Source: Jiangella sp. DSM 45060
GTDB taxonomy: Bacteria; Actinomycetota; Actinomycetes; Jiangellales; Jiangellaceae
Direction of reading: 5' to 3'
NCBI RefSeq assembly: GCF_900105175.1
Contig: NZ_LT629771.1
Location: forward strand, 6,592,622-6,656,621
Length of the DNA stretch: 64,000 bases
Part shown: one piece after another, positions 22,116 to 30,229 of the stretch
Layout of the letters: each line of letters opens with the position of its first letter
How positions within the stretch are numbered: the stretch's first letter is position 1
Notes under the pieces: model-generated
Databases searched by the model: none
What the model was told of the DNA's origin: nothing
What the model saw: only the letters and a program-made list of their open reading frames with translations
Made by a program: the position numbers and the translations under genes

Positions 22116-24079
22116 CAGGCGACGTCCTGCGTGGCGAGGGTGACGTAGGCGGCGCGATTCTGGATCGTGCCGTCCGCCCGCTCCCACGCCGTGAACTCGA
22201 TCTCCCCGTTGTTGGCACGCGACCACGGGTTGACGACGACCGCGAGGTTCGACACGCGGCGGATCACGTACGCCTCGCGCAGGTCACCCAGCGCGGCGAA
22301 CGCGACGTTGTCGCCAGACACGGCGGGAGCGCCCTGGTCGATGGTGACCGGGTACCCGAGCAGCACCTTCTCCGGCCGGCCACCCATGCCCGACGCCGCC
22401 TGCTCCGTGATGAGCGGCCGGTCGTTGCCGTCCACGATCCCGCGGATCTGCGTCCACGCGGCCTTGTTGAGCAGCCACTTCGCGGTCGCCTCATACTCAG
22501 GGTCCAGCAGGCCCTCCGTGTCCAGGAGGTCCTGGTAGGTGATCACGGTCGTCGCGGCCAGGTTGTTGTTCTTCGTCACGTTCGGGTTGAGCAGGCCGAG
22601 CGGCAGCGTGGTGCCGGCGCCGACCACCCAGTCCTTTGCCTGCTTGCGGGCGATACGCGTGCCGAGCGCCCGAGACACCAGGCCGACGACGTCGAACGCG
22701 GAGTCCTGCAGCAGCTCGACCGAGACCCGCAGGGGCGTGTTCTGCCCGCCGACGTCCTCACCGGCCGAGGTGTACTTGAACGCGTTCAGCTCGACCTCGC
22801 CGAACACCAGGTCAGCGCCGCCCTCGAACGCGGCCCCTTCGGCGGTGATGCCGCCCTCGTTGGCGGTGTCGTTCAGCGTCGGCCACGGCAGCTTGTTGCC
22901 GGTCTCGGTGGTGATCTCCTCGGCCTCGTTGGCCAGGCCACCGAACGCCTTGCGCACCTCCGTCAGCTTCTGCCGGAACCCCTCGGGCACCATGTACCCG
23001 CCGTCGGCGCCGCTGCCGACGCCCTGCGCGTTGGTGACCCGCAGGTCGGCGATGTCCGCGTTCGGCTGGCCGGTGCGCAGGTAGGCCTCGAACGCCTTGT
23101 CGAGCGTGTCGGTCTCCTCACGGGCCGGCGCCACGGCGACGGCGGCGGCCGGAACGTGGTCGCGCACCGGCGCCTCGTAGGCGGCCATGCGGGCGCGGAT
23201 CTGCTCGGTGCGCGCGGTGGCGAGATCGTCCTCGAGCGCCTCGAAGCGCTTGGACTCGTCGTCGGTCAGCTTGCGGCCCTGCGCGCCGTCGGTGATGGCG
23301 CGCATCGCGGCCATGATCTCCGCGATGTCCATGGTGTTCCCTCCTTGGTTGGTCGTCGACGCCATCGCGAAGACGGGTTGGCCGCGCCGGACCGGTGCCG
23401 GTGCAGGTGTCTGGGTGGTGGCGGCCGGAGAGACCGGCGTCGCCCTGTTGTCGGCGGCCGCCCGGTCGTTCGCGACCTGGTCAGCCAGGCCCGCGGCGAC
23501 GGCTTCGGCGGACGAGTACCAGGTCTCGACCTTCATGGCCTCGCGCCAGGTCTCGACGTCGCCGCCGGCCCGGTCGGCGTAGATGCCGGCGATGGTGTTC
23601 GACAGCTCGTCGAGCAGGTCGGCCAGCTCGCGCAGGTCCGCGGCGTTGCCGTAGCCGAAGCTGCCAGCGTCGTGGATCATCATGTGCGCGGGCTTCTCGA
23701 TCGAGATCGTGTCGCCGGCCATTGCGACGAACGACGCAGCCGACGCGGCGATCCCGTCGATGTGGACATCCACGGTGGCGGGGTGGTTCAGCAGCGCGGC
23801 GTGGATGGCGATGCCGTCCCAGACGAGCCCGCCGGTGGAGTTGATGTGCAGGTCGATGGCGGGTGCGGTGATGGCGCGCAGCGATCGGGCGAACTGGGCA
23901 GCGGTGACGTCGTCGTCGCCCCAGTAGTCGCCGATGGCGCCGTAGATGAACAGCTCGGCTCGCTCGTCGCTGTCGGCGTTCTCGACGCGGAACCAGCCGT
24001 CGGCCGCGCGGTTCTCCGGCGGGCGGTTGATCAGGTGGCGGCCGCGGTCGGCCAGCTTGAGCAGCGCGTCGAGGTTCAT
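22115..24079 (-). CDS. Fused ClpP-like prohead protease and HK97-type major capsid protein
   Basis: 654 residues. Residues 1 to about 205 are an S14 (ClpP-type) protease with S113 (GIAASAASF), H136 (HMMIHDAG) and D200 (GLADQV). A Pro/Ala/Thr linker (about 206-245) leads to an HK97-fold capsid (250-654): a helical delta-like segment (250-330), then GGYMVPEGFRQKL and the E-loop and P-domain region. Separate genes are the norm, so this is a fusion. An AAGGAGG sequence 8 nt before an internal ATG (codon 250) suggests free capsid is also made, giving a mix of fusion and capsid subunits. The protease would remove the delta region during head maturation. Confidence 0.93.
   Translation of the reverse strand: MNLDALLKLADRGRHLINRPPENRAADGWFRVENADSDERAELFIYGAIGDYWGDDDVTAAQFARSLRAITAPAIDLHINSTGGLVWDGIAIHAALLNHPATVDVHIDGIAASAASFVAMAGDTISIEKPAHMMIHDAGSFGYGNAADLRELADLLDELSNTIAGIYADRAGGDVETWREAMKVETWYSSAEAVAAGLADQVANDRAAADNRATPVSPAATTQTPAPAPVRRGQPVFAMASTTNQGGNTMDIAEIMAAMRAITDGAQGRKLTDDESKRFEALEDDLATARTEQIRARMAAYEAPVRDHVPAAAVAVAPAREETDTLDKAFEAYLRTGQPNADIADLRVTNAQGVGSGADGGYMVPEGFRQKLTEVRKAFGGLANEAEEITTETGNKLPWPTLNDTANEGGITAEGAAFEGGADLVFGEVELNAFKYTSAGEDVGGQNTPLRVSVELLQDSAFDVVGLVSRALGTRIARKQAKDWVVGAGTTLPLGLLNPNVTKNNNLAATTVITYQDLLDTEGLLDPEYEATAKWLLNKAAWTQIRGIVDGNDRPLITEQAASGMGGRPEKVLLGYPVTIDQGAPAVSGDNVAFAALGDLREAYVIRRVSNLAVVVNPWSRANNGEIEFTAWERADGTIQNRAAYVTLATQDVA
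23335..23348 (-). promoter_or_regulatory. Internal ribosome binding site for free capsid
   Basis: AAGGAGGGAACACC immediately precedes ATG at 23332-23330 (codon 250 of the fusion), a near-perfect Shine-Dalgarno at ideal spacing at the protease/capsid border. The nested product would be 405 residues. Confidence 0.75.
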
Positions 24080-24285
24080 GCGGGTGCCTCCTGGGCGACG
24101 ACCTGGAACGTGATGCCGGCCTGGACGATCACGACGTTGACGCCGGCGGGCAGTCGCTCACGGAGCGCGCGGTGCACGTGGTCTGCGTCGGCGGCGTCGA
24201 AGTCGTTCGGGACGGTGACGATGAGGCTCTCGCCGGGCCGGACGTCGAGCCGGGCGATGCTCTCGACCTCGATGGTCTGGCTCAT
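24076..24285 (-). CDS. Small prophage protein between portal and protease-capsid
   Basis: 69 residues, MSQTIEVESIARLDVRPGES..., an alternating beta/alpha pattern. Linked to both neighbours by ATGA overlaps. No family recognised. Confidence 0.7.
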   Translation of the reverse strand: MSQTIEVESIARLDVRPGESLIVTVPNDFDAADADHVHRALRERLPAGVNVVIVQAGITFQVVAQEAPA

Positions 24286-25526
24286 GCGTTGGCCTCCTGG
24301 GGCACGGGCGGCTCGACGTCGAGGTCGGCCAGTGCGACGCCGCCGACGCGGAGCACGTCACCGCCGGGGACCGGCGGGAGGTTGCGGATGCGGCGCGCCT
24401 CGTTCAGGGTGAGCAGGCCAGCGTTGACCTGCTTGATGAGCAGGTCGATCTCCTGCTCCGGGGTCGGCCGTTCGAGGCCGGCGTACTCGAACTCGCAGAA
24501 GGTCGGCCGCGAGAGCGTCAGCGACAGCCGCTGCTCGAACCGGCCGGTCCAGCCGGACAGAGTGAACCGGCCCAAGCCGCGGTTCTGCTCGGCCACGCCG
24601 GTGCCCCAGCTGGTCTGCTTCTCCGTCTGCATGAGCAGGTGCGGCGCCACGCCGGTCCAGCGGGCGATCTCTTCGATCTGGAACTGCCGCGACTGCAGGA
24701 ACTGGGCGTCCTCGGCGGACATGGTCCACGGGGTGAAGTTCAGCTTGCGGCTGACGAACGCGATGGAGCCGGCGTTCTCCCAGCCGGCGGTGCGGCTGTC
24801 GAGTCCGGCCTTGACCGCCTCGGCCTCGTCCTCCTCGAGGTCGTCCTCGGGGGTCACGAGGCCGGAGATCAGCGCGCCGTTCTTGAACATCTTCGCCGCG
24901 GCGCGGTCACCGGCGATGGTGGTGCCGAGGCTGTTGCGGGCGACGCCCAGGATGGACAGGCCGCGCAGGCCGTCGAGTGACGGCCCCATGACCTGCGTCA
25001 TCTCCGCTTCGGTGAACGTGCGGACGCGGCCGTTGTCGAGGGTGGCGCGGAACAGCTTGCGGCCGGTGTACCGGCCGGCGGCGTCCTTCTCCCACTCCGG
25101 CGCCACGCACAGCGGGTGGATCGGGACGGCGCCGATGAGGGCACCTCCGACATTGAAGACGTGCTTCAAGTAGGTGTTGCCGTGCAGCAGCAGGTGCAGC
25201 AGGCAGGTCTCTTTCCACTCGAACGGCGTCTGCCCGTCGACCCCGCCGGGGTTGTCGAGCCACGAGGTCAGCCGCTGGCGCTGGCCGTCCACGGTGTCGC
25301 GGTACGTCTTCAGCGGCAGGCCTGCGATCGTCGTGCTGATCAGGGTGACGGCGCGGAAGAACGCCGAGATCCCGAGCGCGGTGGACTCGCTGACCGGGAC
25401 GCCGGAGTAGTTGGGCTGGACGTTGAAGTAACTGGCGAGCGCGGGGTCGCTGATCGAGATCAGCTCGTTCGTCGGCGCGACGCGCGGGATGCGCTGCCAC
25501 GGCCAGGTCCACCTCACGGGCCACAC
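24282..25526 (-). CDS. Phage portal protein (HK97 family)
   Basis: 414 residues. Portal features include ALGISAFFRAVTLISTTIAGLPLKTY near the N terminus, NTYLKHVFNVGGALIGAVPI, and ARWTGVAPHLLMQTEKQTSW in the C-terminal half, followed by LLIKQVNAGLLTLNEARRI. The portal ring is the DNA gateway and packaging platform. Start is GTG at 25526 (or 25517). About 190 bp separate it from the terminase gene and carry a gene relic. Confidence 0.92.
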   Translation of the reverse strand: MWPVRWTWPWQRIPRVAPTNELISISDPALASYFNVQPNYSGVPVSESTALGISAFFRAVTLISTTIAGLPLKTYRDTVDGQRQRLTSWLDNPGGVDGQTPFEWKETCLLHLLLHGNTYLKHVFNVGGALIGAVPIHPLCVAPEWEKDAAGRYTGRKLFRATLDNGRVRTFTEAEMTQVMGPSLDGLRGLSILGVARNSLGTTIAGDRAAAKMFKNGALISGLVTPEDDLEEDEAEAVKAGLDSRTAGWENAGSIAFVSRKLNFTPWTMSAEDAQFLQSRQFQIEEIARWTGVAPHLLMQTEKQTSWGTGVAEQNRGLGRFTLSGWTGRFEQRLSLTLSRPTFCEFEYAGLERPTPEQEIDLLIKQVNAGLLTLNEARRIRNLPPVPGGDVLRVGGVALADLDVEPPVPQEANA

Positions 25527-25610
25527 GGTAGGTAGCGGTCCGGGCCCGACCCGGCCACTGTCGCGAAGGTCGTCATGCTGCGCGATTCGCGCGGGCTGTA
25601 GCCGTCGGAG

Positions 25611-25715
25611 CCACGCGGCAGACCGGCCCGACCAGCGGTGAGCCTCCGAGGCGATCGGCTGTCAACCGCCAGTTGACGTCCGCTCGTCGCCGCGGACTCG
25701 CCGTGACGACGGGGT
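25611..25715 (+). pseudogene. Decayed 3' copy of the small HTH-like gene
   Basis: 25611-25681 aligns with 13381-13450 (start CCACGCGGCAG; a 30-bp block 25652-25681 differs from 13421-13450 at one base) and still reads ...DRLSTAS then TGA on the + strand. Similarity continues more loosely to 25715 versus 13486. The upstream half is broken by indels and a stop. It lies opposite to the surrounding operon, between terminase and portal. Confidence 0.65.
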
Positions 25716-27226
25716 CAGGCGACGGATGCGACTACCACCGCGGCCCGCTTCGGGAGCCGGTCGAAGGCCAGCAGCGCGACGGACCCGCCGACGATCGGGG
25801 TGATGTCGGCCGCTGATGCTCGCCGGCCGAACAGCTGCCCGGAGTCGCCGAGCGTGCGCCAGGCCGCGCCGTCGGCGGCGGCGTTGAGCGCCTTCTGGTC
25901 GGGGTGGTGCAGCTCGCCCGCCCGGAGAGCAGAGACCAGCGCAGCCTCGGCCGTGACGACGTCCTTGGTCCCCATCGGTGTCGTCTTCGGCTTGGGCTTG
26001 GACCGGGCCAGCATCTCGGCGACTTCGAGGTTGGCGCCGATGGCGTCGTAGGCGATCGGCACCTTGTGCTTCACCCACAGTCGGTAGGCCTCGCGGCCGA
26101 CGGCGCGCGGGTCGGCGTGCAGCAGCACCTCGACGTGTGCGATGCCATCGTCATCGCGCCAGCCGGCCATGAGCGCGGCCGTGCTCGAGTCCGGGGAGAC
26201 GTCGAATGCCAGCCCGAACCGGCGCGGCTTCTCGGCGAACTCGGCGGCGCCAGCTGCCCACAGGCCCGCGTCGATGGCGCGGGAGTCGTCGGTGCCGGGC
26301 CAGATCCCGAGGTACTCCATCGCGAACGCCAGCGCCGACGACGCCTCTTCGCGGCGCTCGAGGATGCGCTCGAGCGTGGTGAGGGTGCCGATGCCGGGGT
26401 GCACCCGCAGCAGGACGTCGTCGTCGTCCCACGCGTCGTCGGGCTGGGCGGCGTAGACGGACACGGCGGTGCCCTTGGCGTAGCGGCCCCGGACAATACC
26501 CGTGCGGCCCGCCAGGCCGGTGCTGAGCGCCTCCCAGTACCAGCCGGACCGGACTTTCCCCGGCGTGCCGGAGAGGACGACCTGGCCCTGCGGGCGGGTG
26601 TCGAACAGCGGCATGACGGCCTGCTTGATGTCGAGCGAGACATCGGGCGCCAGCTCCTGCGGCTCGTCGACGTAGACGACGTCGACGGCGTCACCGCGGA
26701 CGCTGCCGGACTCGGGCGCGACGATCCACAGCCGGGACCCGTTCCGGAACTCGAAGGCCTCGTCGCCCTTGCCCTCGCGGATCTTCGGTCCGCCGGCCTC
26801 CTCCGGCCAGTGCCGGTCGAGCATGCGCTTGACGTCGTACCAGCGCTCGCGCGCCTTCTGGCGGGTCTGGGCGGTGACCATGATGTTGGTGTCCGGCTCG
26901 AGGTCGCAGCGACCGATCAGCCAGGACCAGCAGCCGGTCGTCTTGCCGGCGCGGCGTGGCCACTGGACGGCGGTCGTGGTGGTGCCTTCGTCGAGCAGCT
27001 GGCCGAGCTCGAGCTGGTGCAGGTGCATCGTCAGGCCAAGCCGTCCGGCGCCCGCGGTCATCCGGGGGGATTCCGGGCCTGACCTGCCCGTATGTGCCAC
27101 TGGTTGCGGCTGTGTGCGGGTGCGGCGGCGCTTCTTGCTGGCCTCCGCGCGGCATGCCCCCTTGCAGTATCGGGCGTCAGATCGGCCCTCGAACTCGGCG
27201 CCGCATTCAGCGCAAGTGTGCCTCAT
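25715..27226 (-). CDS. Terminase large subunit with N-terminal zinc finger
   Basis: 503 residues. Residues 1-30 hold C5-x2-C8 and C21-x3-C25, a probable zinc finger, then a basic linker. The packaging ATPase follows with Walker A WPRRAGKTT (89-97) and Walker B VVYVDEPQEL, then a motif III (VVLSGTPGK). The RNase H-like nuclease has FDVSPDSSTAAL and late acidic residues. It pumps DNA into the prohead. A DNA-binding finger fused to the motor may substitute for a separate small subunit, which I cannot identify. ATGA overlap with the preceding small gene; HNH gene nearby. Confidence 0.93.
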   Translation of the reverse strand: MRHTCAECGAEFEGRSDARYCKGACRAEASKKRRRTRTQPQPVAHTGRSGPESPRMTAGAGRLGLTMHLHQLELGQLLDEGTTTTAVQWPRRAGKTTGCWSWLIGRCDLEPDTNIMVTAQTRQKARERWYDVKRMLDRHWPEEAGGPKIREGKGDEAFEFRNGSRLWIVAPESGSVRGDAVDVVYVDEPQELAPDVSLDIKQAVMPLFDTRPQGQVVLSGTPGKVRSGWYWEALSTGLAGRTGIVRGRYAKGTAVSVYAAQPDDAWDDDDVLLRVHPGIGTLTTLERILERREEASSALAFAMEYLGIWPGTDDSRAIDAGLWAAGAAEFAEKPRRFGLAFDVSPDSSTAALMAGWRDDDGIAHVEVLLHADPRAVGREAYRLWVKHKVPIAYDAIGANLEVAEMLARSKPKPKTTPMGTKDVVTAEAALVSALRAGELHHPDQKALNAAADGAAWRTLGDSGQLFGRRASAADITPIVGGSVALLAFDRLPKRAAVVVASVA

Positions 27227-27513
27227 TTAGGCCTCTGACCAGGGGAGATGCGAGGTGGGGAGGGAAAGGGAGCGGAGTGCGCGTTGGGGTTATCAGGGGC
27301 TCCGAACTTTCCGGGCGCGCGGTCGGTGACCTGAGGAACGAGCGCATCCAGCACGAGGACGATCGCGTTGAGACCGTCGATGGTGTTCATTGGTGCGCTC
27401 TTCCGTCGTTGCCCGGTGACCGCGACGTCGACCTCCATCCGGAGCACGCGCAGGCCCAGCGCCAGCTCGGCCACGGTCTGGATCAGCAGTTCGTGTGGTG
27501 TCGCCGTCACCAT
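27223..27513 (-). CDS. Small helical protein before the terminase
   Basis: 96 residues, MVTATPHELLIQTVAELALGL..., helical for about 65 residues and then a Pro/Ser-rich tail. Overlaps the terminase start by ATGA and the HNH stop by 7 bp. Position would suit a small terminase or HNH partner, but there is no motif to show it. Confidence 0.6.
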   Translation of the reverse strand: MVTATPHELLIQTVAELALGLRVLRMEVDVAVTGQRRKSAPMNTIDGLNAIVLVLDALVPQVTDRAPGKFGAPDNPNAHSAPFPSPPRISPGQRPK

Positions 27514-27803
27514 CGTCGCGTCCCTTCGGTGCGTTGGGTGGTGGCCCGCCGTCGTGCGGCGGCGAGCTGGCCGCCGAGCTTGCCGCCAGCTGCGGTGTTG
27601 CAGCGGGCGTGTGCGGGGCCGTGGTTGGTGGGGTCGTCCTTGGCGCCACCGAGTGCCAGCTCGACGATGTGGTCGACGTGCCAGGTCTCGCGGTCGAGGT
27701 CGATGGCCCGCCCGCAGCGGGTGCAGGGCTGGACCTGGCCGCGGGACCGGATGGCCGCTCGGGCCTTCGTGACCCGCCTCCCGGCCCAGCCCCTGCTGCT
27801 CAT
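27507..27803 (-). CDS. HNH endonuclease
   Basis: 98 residues. CTRCGRAIDL and ARCN supply the zinc-type cysteines, with the HNH core in HVDHIVELALGG and NHGPAHARCNTAAGG. Small HNH nucleases adjoining the terminase are required for cos-end cleavage and packaging in HK97-like phages, which supports a cos packaging strategy here. Confidence 0.9.
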   Translation of the reverse strand: MSSRGWAGRRVTKARAAIRSRGQVQPCTRCGRAIDLDRETWHVDHIVELALGGAKDDPTNHGPAHARCNTAAGGKLGGQLAAARRRATTQRTEGTRRW

Positions 27804-27809
27804 CGTTCG

Positions 27810-28094
27810 TCAGCCGACCTGGATCAACCGGCTGTGCTCGTCGAGCGTCTGACCGGTCGGGTACGCGGACGCCTCGCCGGCCACGTATCCCTCGACGGGG
27901 TCAGTGCGGACGAGGACCGTCGGGTCGTCGTTCTTCGGTGCCGCGGCGACCAGGCCGGCGCCCACGAGGACGGCGACGCCGATGAACGTCCACTCCTGCG
28001 CGGTGATGGTGCCGTCGGCGAGCGCCGTCCCGGCCGCGGACAGGCCGGACGCCAGCCCTCCGGCCGCGGCCTTCACGTACTCCCGTGCGCTCAC
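27810..28094 (-). CDS. Holin-like protein
   Basis: 94 residues. The first 55 (REYVKAAAGGLASGLSAAGT ... GTITAQEWTFIGVAVLVGAG) resemble the short actinophage holin family with one or two hydrophobic segments and the typical TAQEW motif. The tail is soluble. It overlaps the endolysin stop by ATGA, forming a lysis cassette. Confidence 0.8.
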   Translation of the reverse strand: MSAREYVKAAAGGLASGLSAAGTALADGTITAQEWTFIGVAVLVGAGLVAAAPKNDDPTVLVRTDPVEGYVAGEASAYPTGQTLDEHSRLIQVG

Positions 28095-28993
28095 TGGCCG
28101 CCGCCGTTCCGGCCGTCGTACGCGTCACCGGGGTACACCGACTCGGCCTCAGCCTCGGTGACCGCCGCCGGCTCGGCCTCGACGGCAGCCAGCGCGGCGA
28201 CGGCGCGGGGGTTGCCCGCGGCGGCCTCGGCCTTCGCCCACTGGTACATCGACTGGATCGCGGTGCCGATGTGCGGGCCGGAGCGGCCGAGCCACTGGCC
28301 GTGTACGCCGATGCCGGCGATCTCGGCCAGCTCGCGCCGAGTGGTGGGCCCATCGCGGAACCCTTCGGCGAGGATGTTGTTGATCTCCTGCCGGACGGCC
28401 TTGTTCTTCAGCAGCGCCAGGAACTGTTCGGGGGTCATGTCGTCGTCCTCCTGGGGGTCGGTGGGTCGGGGTGAGCCGGCGAGCACGCCGGCGCTGATGA
28501 GGTCCATGAGCGGGTCGCCAGGGCACTCGGTTGAGGCGCCGTTGACCTGCTGGTGGCCGCGGAGCCGGGTGGCTCGCGGGGACCGCTTGAGGATGTCGGC
28601 GCGGAGCTGGCGGAATGCGTTGATGCACGCCGTCGTGGGCTCTTCGTCGTCGCCGATGACGAACAGCACGCCGATGCTGTGACGGTTCTGGCTGGGGTTG
28701 CTGTCAGAGGCGGCGTGGGCGCCTACGCGGTCGAGGCCTCGGAGGGTCCAGATGCGGCCAGCGCCGTCGACGGCCATGTTGTAGCCGATGTCGACCCACC
28801 CGCGCTGGTTGACGTGGTAGTCGCGCCAGCCGCGGAGTCTGGAGGCGACCTGGGCCTCGCTGAGGCCCTGCAGGCGGACGTTGCCGGATGCGGGGTAGTG
28901 GACGTCGATCTCGTCGACGTCGGCGGCGGGCAGCGGGTCACCCTTGGCGGCGGTGGGTGTCCAGACGCCGCGTGCCTTGTACGTCGTAGTCAT
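28091..28993 (-). CDS. Endolysin, N-acetylmuramoyl-L-alanine amidase type
   Basis: 300 residues. An Amidase_2/PGRP-like domain (about 20-170) shows zinc ligands in IDVHYPAS and GHQQVNGASTECPGD, with a central YNMAVDGAGRIW. An acidic linker (PQEDDDMTPEQFLALL) leads to a C-terminal helical part (about 190-300) that may bind the cell wall. It would cut the peptidoglycan stem from the glycan at lysis. Paired with the holin-like gene. Confidence 0.9.
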   Translation of the reverse strand: MTTTYKARGVWTPTAAKGDPLPAADVDEIDVHYPASGNVRLQGLSEAQVASRLRGWRDYHVNQRGWVDIGYNMAVDGAGRIWTLRGLDRVGAHAASDSNPSQNRHSIGVLFVIGDDEEPTTACINAFRQLRADILKRSPRATRLRGHQQVNGASTECPGDPLMDLISAGVLAGSPRPTDPQEDDDMTPEQFLALLKNKAVRQEINNILAEGFRDGPTTRRELAEIAGIGVHGQWLGRSGPHIGTAIQSMYQWAKAEAAAGNPRAVAALAAVEAEPAAVTEAEAESVYPGDAYDGRNGGGQ

Positions 28994-28999
28994 CGTTCC

Positions 29000-29653
29000 T
29001 CACTCGATGGGTCGTGGGGTTCGGCGTGACCGTCGCCTACGCCGCCGCGGCGCGGATGGCGGTGGCTCGACCCGAGTGCCGGGGCCCGGTGCGTGCTCGG
29101 GTCGGCTCGATCGGGGAGCGTTCTGGTCGCCGGCCTTGCGGTCGGCGGCGCATCCACGGCATGGCAGCGGCAGCCAGTGCAGCTCGCAGCGCTCTCGCGC
29201 GCGTTCTGGACCTTGGTCACCTGCAGTACCCCTGATCTCTGGTTCTTTACTTATGGTTCTGGGCCGCAAATTTGCGGCCATGCCCTCCGCATTTCTGCGG
29301 CTGTATTGCTGTGGTGTAGCCGCAGATCTGCGGCCCTTTGGGCGGTGCTGGAGCCTGTAGCGGTTGGTGCGCTTGCGGCCGAGTCCGCGGTCGACGATGA
29401 CCAGCCCGGCCGCCTCGAGTTCGGCGACGGCGCGGTCGACGGTGTCGGTCGCGCACCCCATGTCACCGGCCAGGTGGGCTCGGGAGGTCCACGTGTCCGC
29501 GCGTGACCCCTGGTGGACGTCGAGCAGGCCCCAGACCTGGATCGCGCGGGCGGACAGGCCCTCGCCGAGCAGGCTGGCGGGGATCTGCGCGAAGCCGTTG
29601 AGGCATGGCGGAGAGGCCGACGGGTCGCCGGCCTCCCAGAGAACGGGGTCCAA
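29000..29653 (-). CDS. Winged-helix replication initiator-like protein
   Basis: 217 residues. The N-terminal part (about 15-105) is an HTH_36-type winged helix (FAQIPASLLGEGLSARAIQV, ... MGCATDTVDRAVAELEAAGL), as in phage and plasmid replication initiators. A cysteine/histidine cluster CELHWLPLPCRGCAADRKAGD-like (C157, H159, C165, C168) follows, then a basic tail. The start is taken as TTG at 29653; there is no clear ribosome binding site. The middle of the gene contains three palindromes beside an AT-richer tract, suggesting it binds its own coding DNA as the origin, like lambda O. Confidence 0.75.
   Translation of the reverse strand: MDPVLWEAGDPSASPPCLNGFAQIPASLLGEGLSARAIQVWGLLDVHQGSRADTWTSRAHLAGDMGCATDTVDRAVAELEAAGLVIVDRGLGRKRTNRYRLQHRPKGRRSAATPQQYSRRNAEGMAANLRPRTISKEPEIRGTAGDQGPERARERCELHWLPLPCRGCAADRKAGDQNAPRSSRPEHAPGPGTRVEPPPSAPRRRRRRSRRTPRPIE
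29221..29334. other. Candidate replication origin inside the initiator gene
   Basis: Three related palindromes: GGCCGCAAATTTGCGGCC (29262-29279), CCGCATTTCTGCGG (29287-29300) and GCCGCAGATCTGCGGC (29319-29334), centres 23 and 33 bp apart, about two and three helical turns. They share CCGCA...TGCGG. 29221-29260 next to them is about half A+T, far above the surroundings, and could be an unwinding element. Confidence 0.6.
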
Positions 29654-29657
29654 ACCG

Positions 29658-30014
29658 TCACGCCGTCACGCGGCTCGACGCGGCGACGACCAGCCCGGCG
29701 ATCGCGCGGGCCGACCGGATCGCGAGGCCGGCGGCCGCCAGGTGACGGGAGATGTCGGCGCCGACGGTGCCCTCGGCGAACTCGACGTCGTACAGCTCGG
29801 GGTCGCCGAGGGTTTCGAGGGCGCGGACCGCGGTCGCGTGGTCGGTCTCCATGATGGTGAGCGCGTTGAGCAGGTCGAGCCGGGCCAGGTCGATGTTCGC
29901 GGCGTGCTGAGCCTCGCGGTCGGCGTCCTCAGCGGTGCGCTGCTCGGGCGTCAGGTTGGCCCGGCGCTCGCGCTCCATCTCGCGGCGCACAGCGGGGTCG
30001 ATGTGGAACGTCAT
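29658..30014 (-). CDS. Prophage hypothetical protein
   Basis: 118 residues, MTFHIDPAVRREMERERRAN..., helical and charged with a regular Glu/Arg pattern in the first half. No family recognised. ATGA overlap with the gene upstream; it precedes the replication gene in the leftward early operon. Confidence 0.7.
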   Translation of the reverse strand: MTFHIDPAVRREMERERRANLTPEQRTAEDADREAQHAANIDLARLDLLNALTIMETDHATAVRALETLGDPELYDVEFAEGTVGADISRHLAAAGLAIRSARAIAGLVVAASSRVTA

Positions 30015-30229
30015 GGTCGGTTCCTCCCGTGCGGGTCGGGGCGTGCGGTCGTGATCGTGGGGCCGCCGGGGAGCTGGCGGCGCTGAACGTGCGGGCGGCA
30101 GATCGGGCACGGGATCGGCCGCCCGGACCAGTCCTCGCCGTCCCAGCCGTCGCGGCAGTCGTGGCGGTCCGACGGCTCGGGCACCAGCTCCCCGTTCGGC
30201 TCGCGGTGCATGCCGTCTGGGCGGCTCAC
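30011..30229 (-). CDS. Small cysteine-containing prophage protein
   Basis: 72 residues from GTG 30229 (VSRPDGMHREPNGELVPE...). It carries C-x2-C (PIPCPICRPH) and H/C residues upstream (HDCRDGWDGEDW), so a zinc-binding fold is likely. GTGA and ATGA overlaps at both ends. Confidence 0.65.
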   Translation of the reverse strand: MSRPDGMHREPNGELVPEPSDRHDCRDGWDGEDWSGRPIPCPICRPHVQRRQLPGGPTITTARPDPHGRNRP

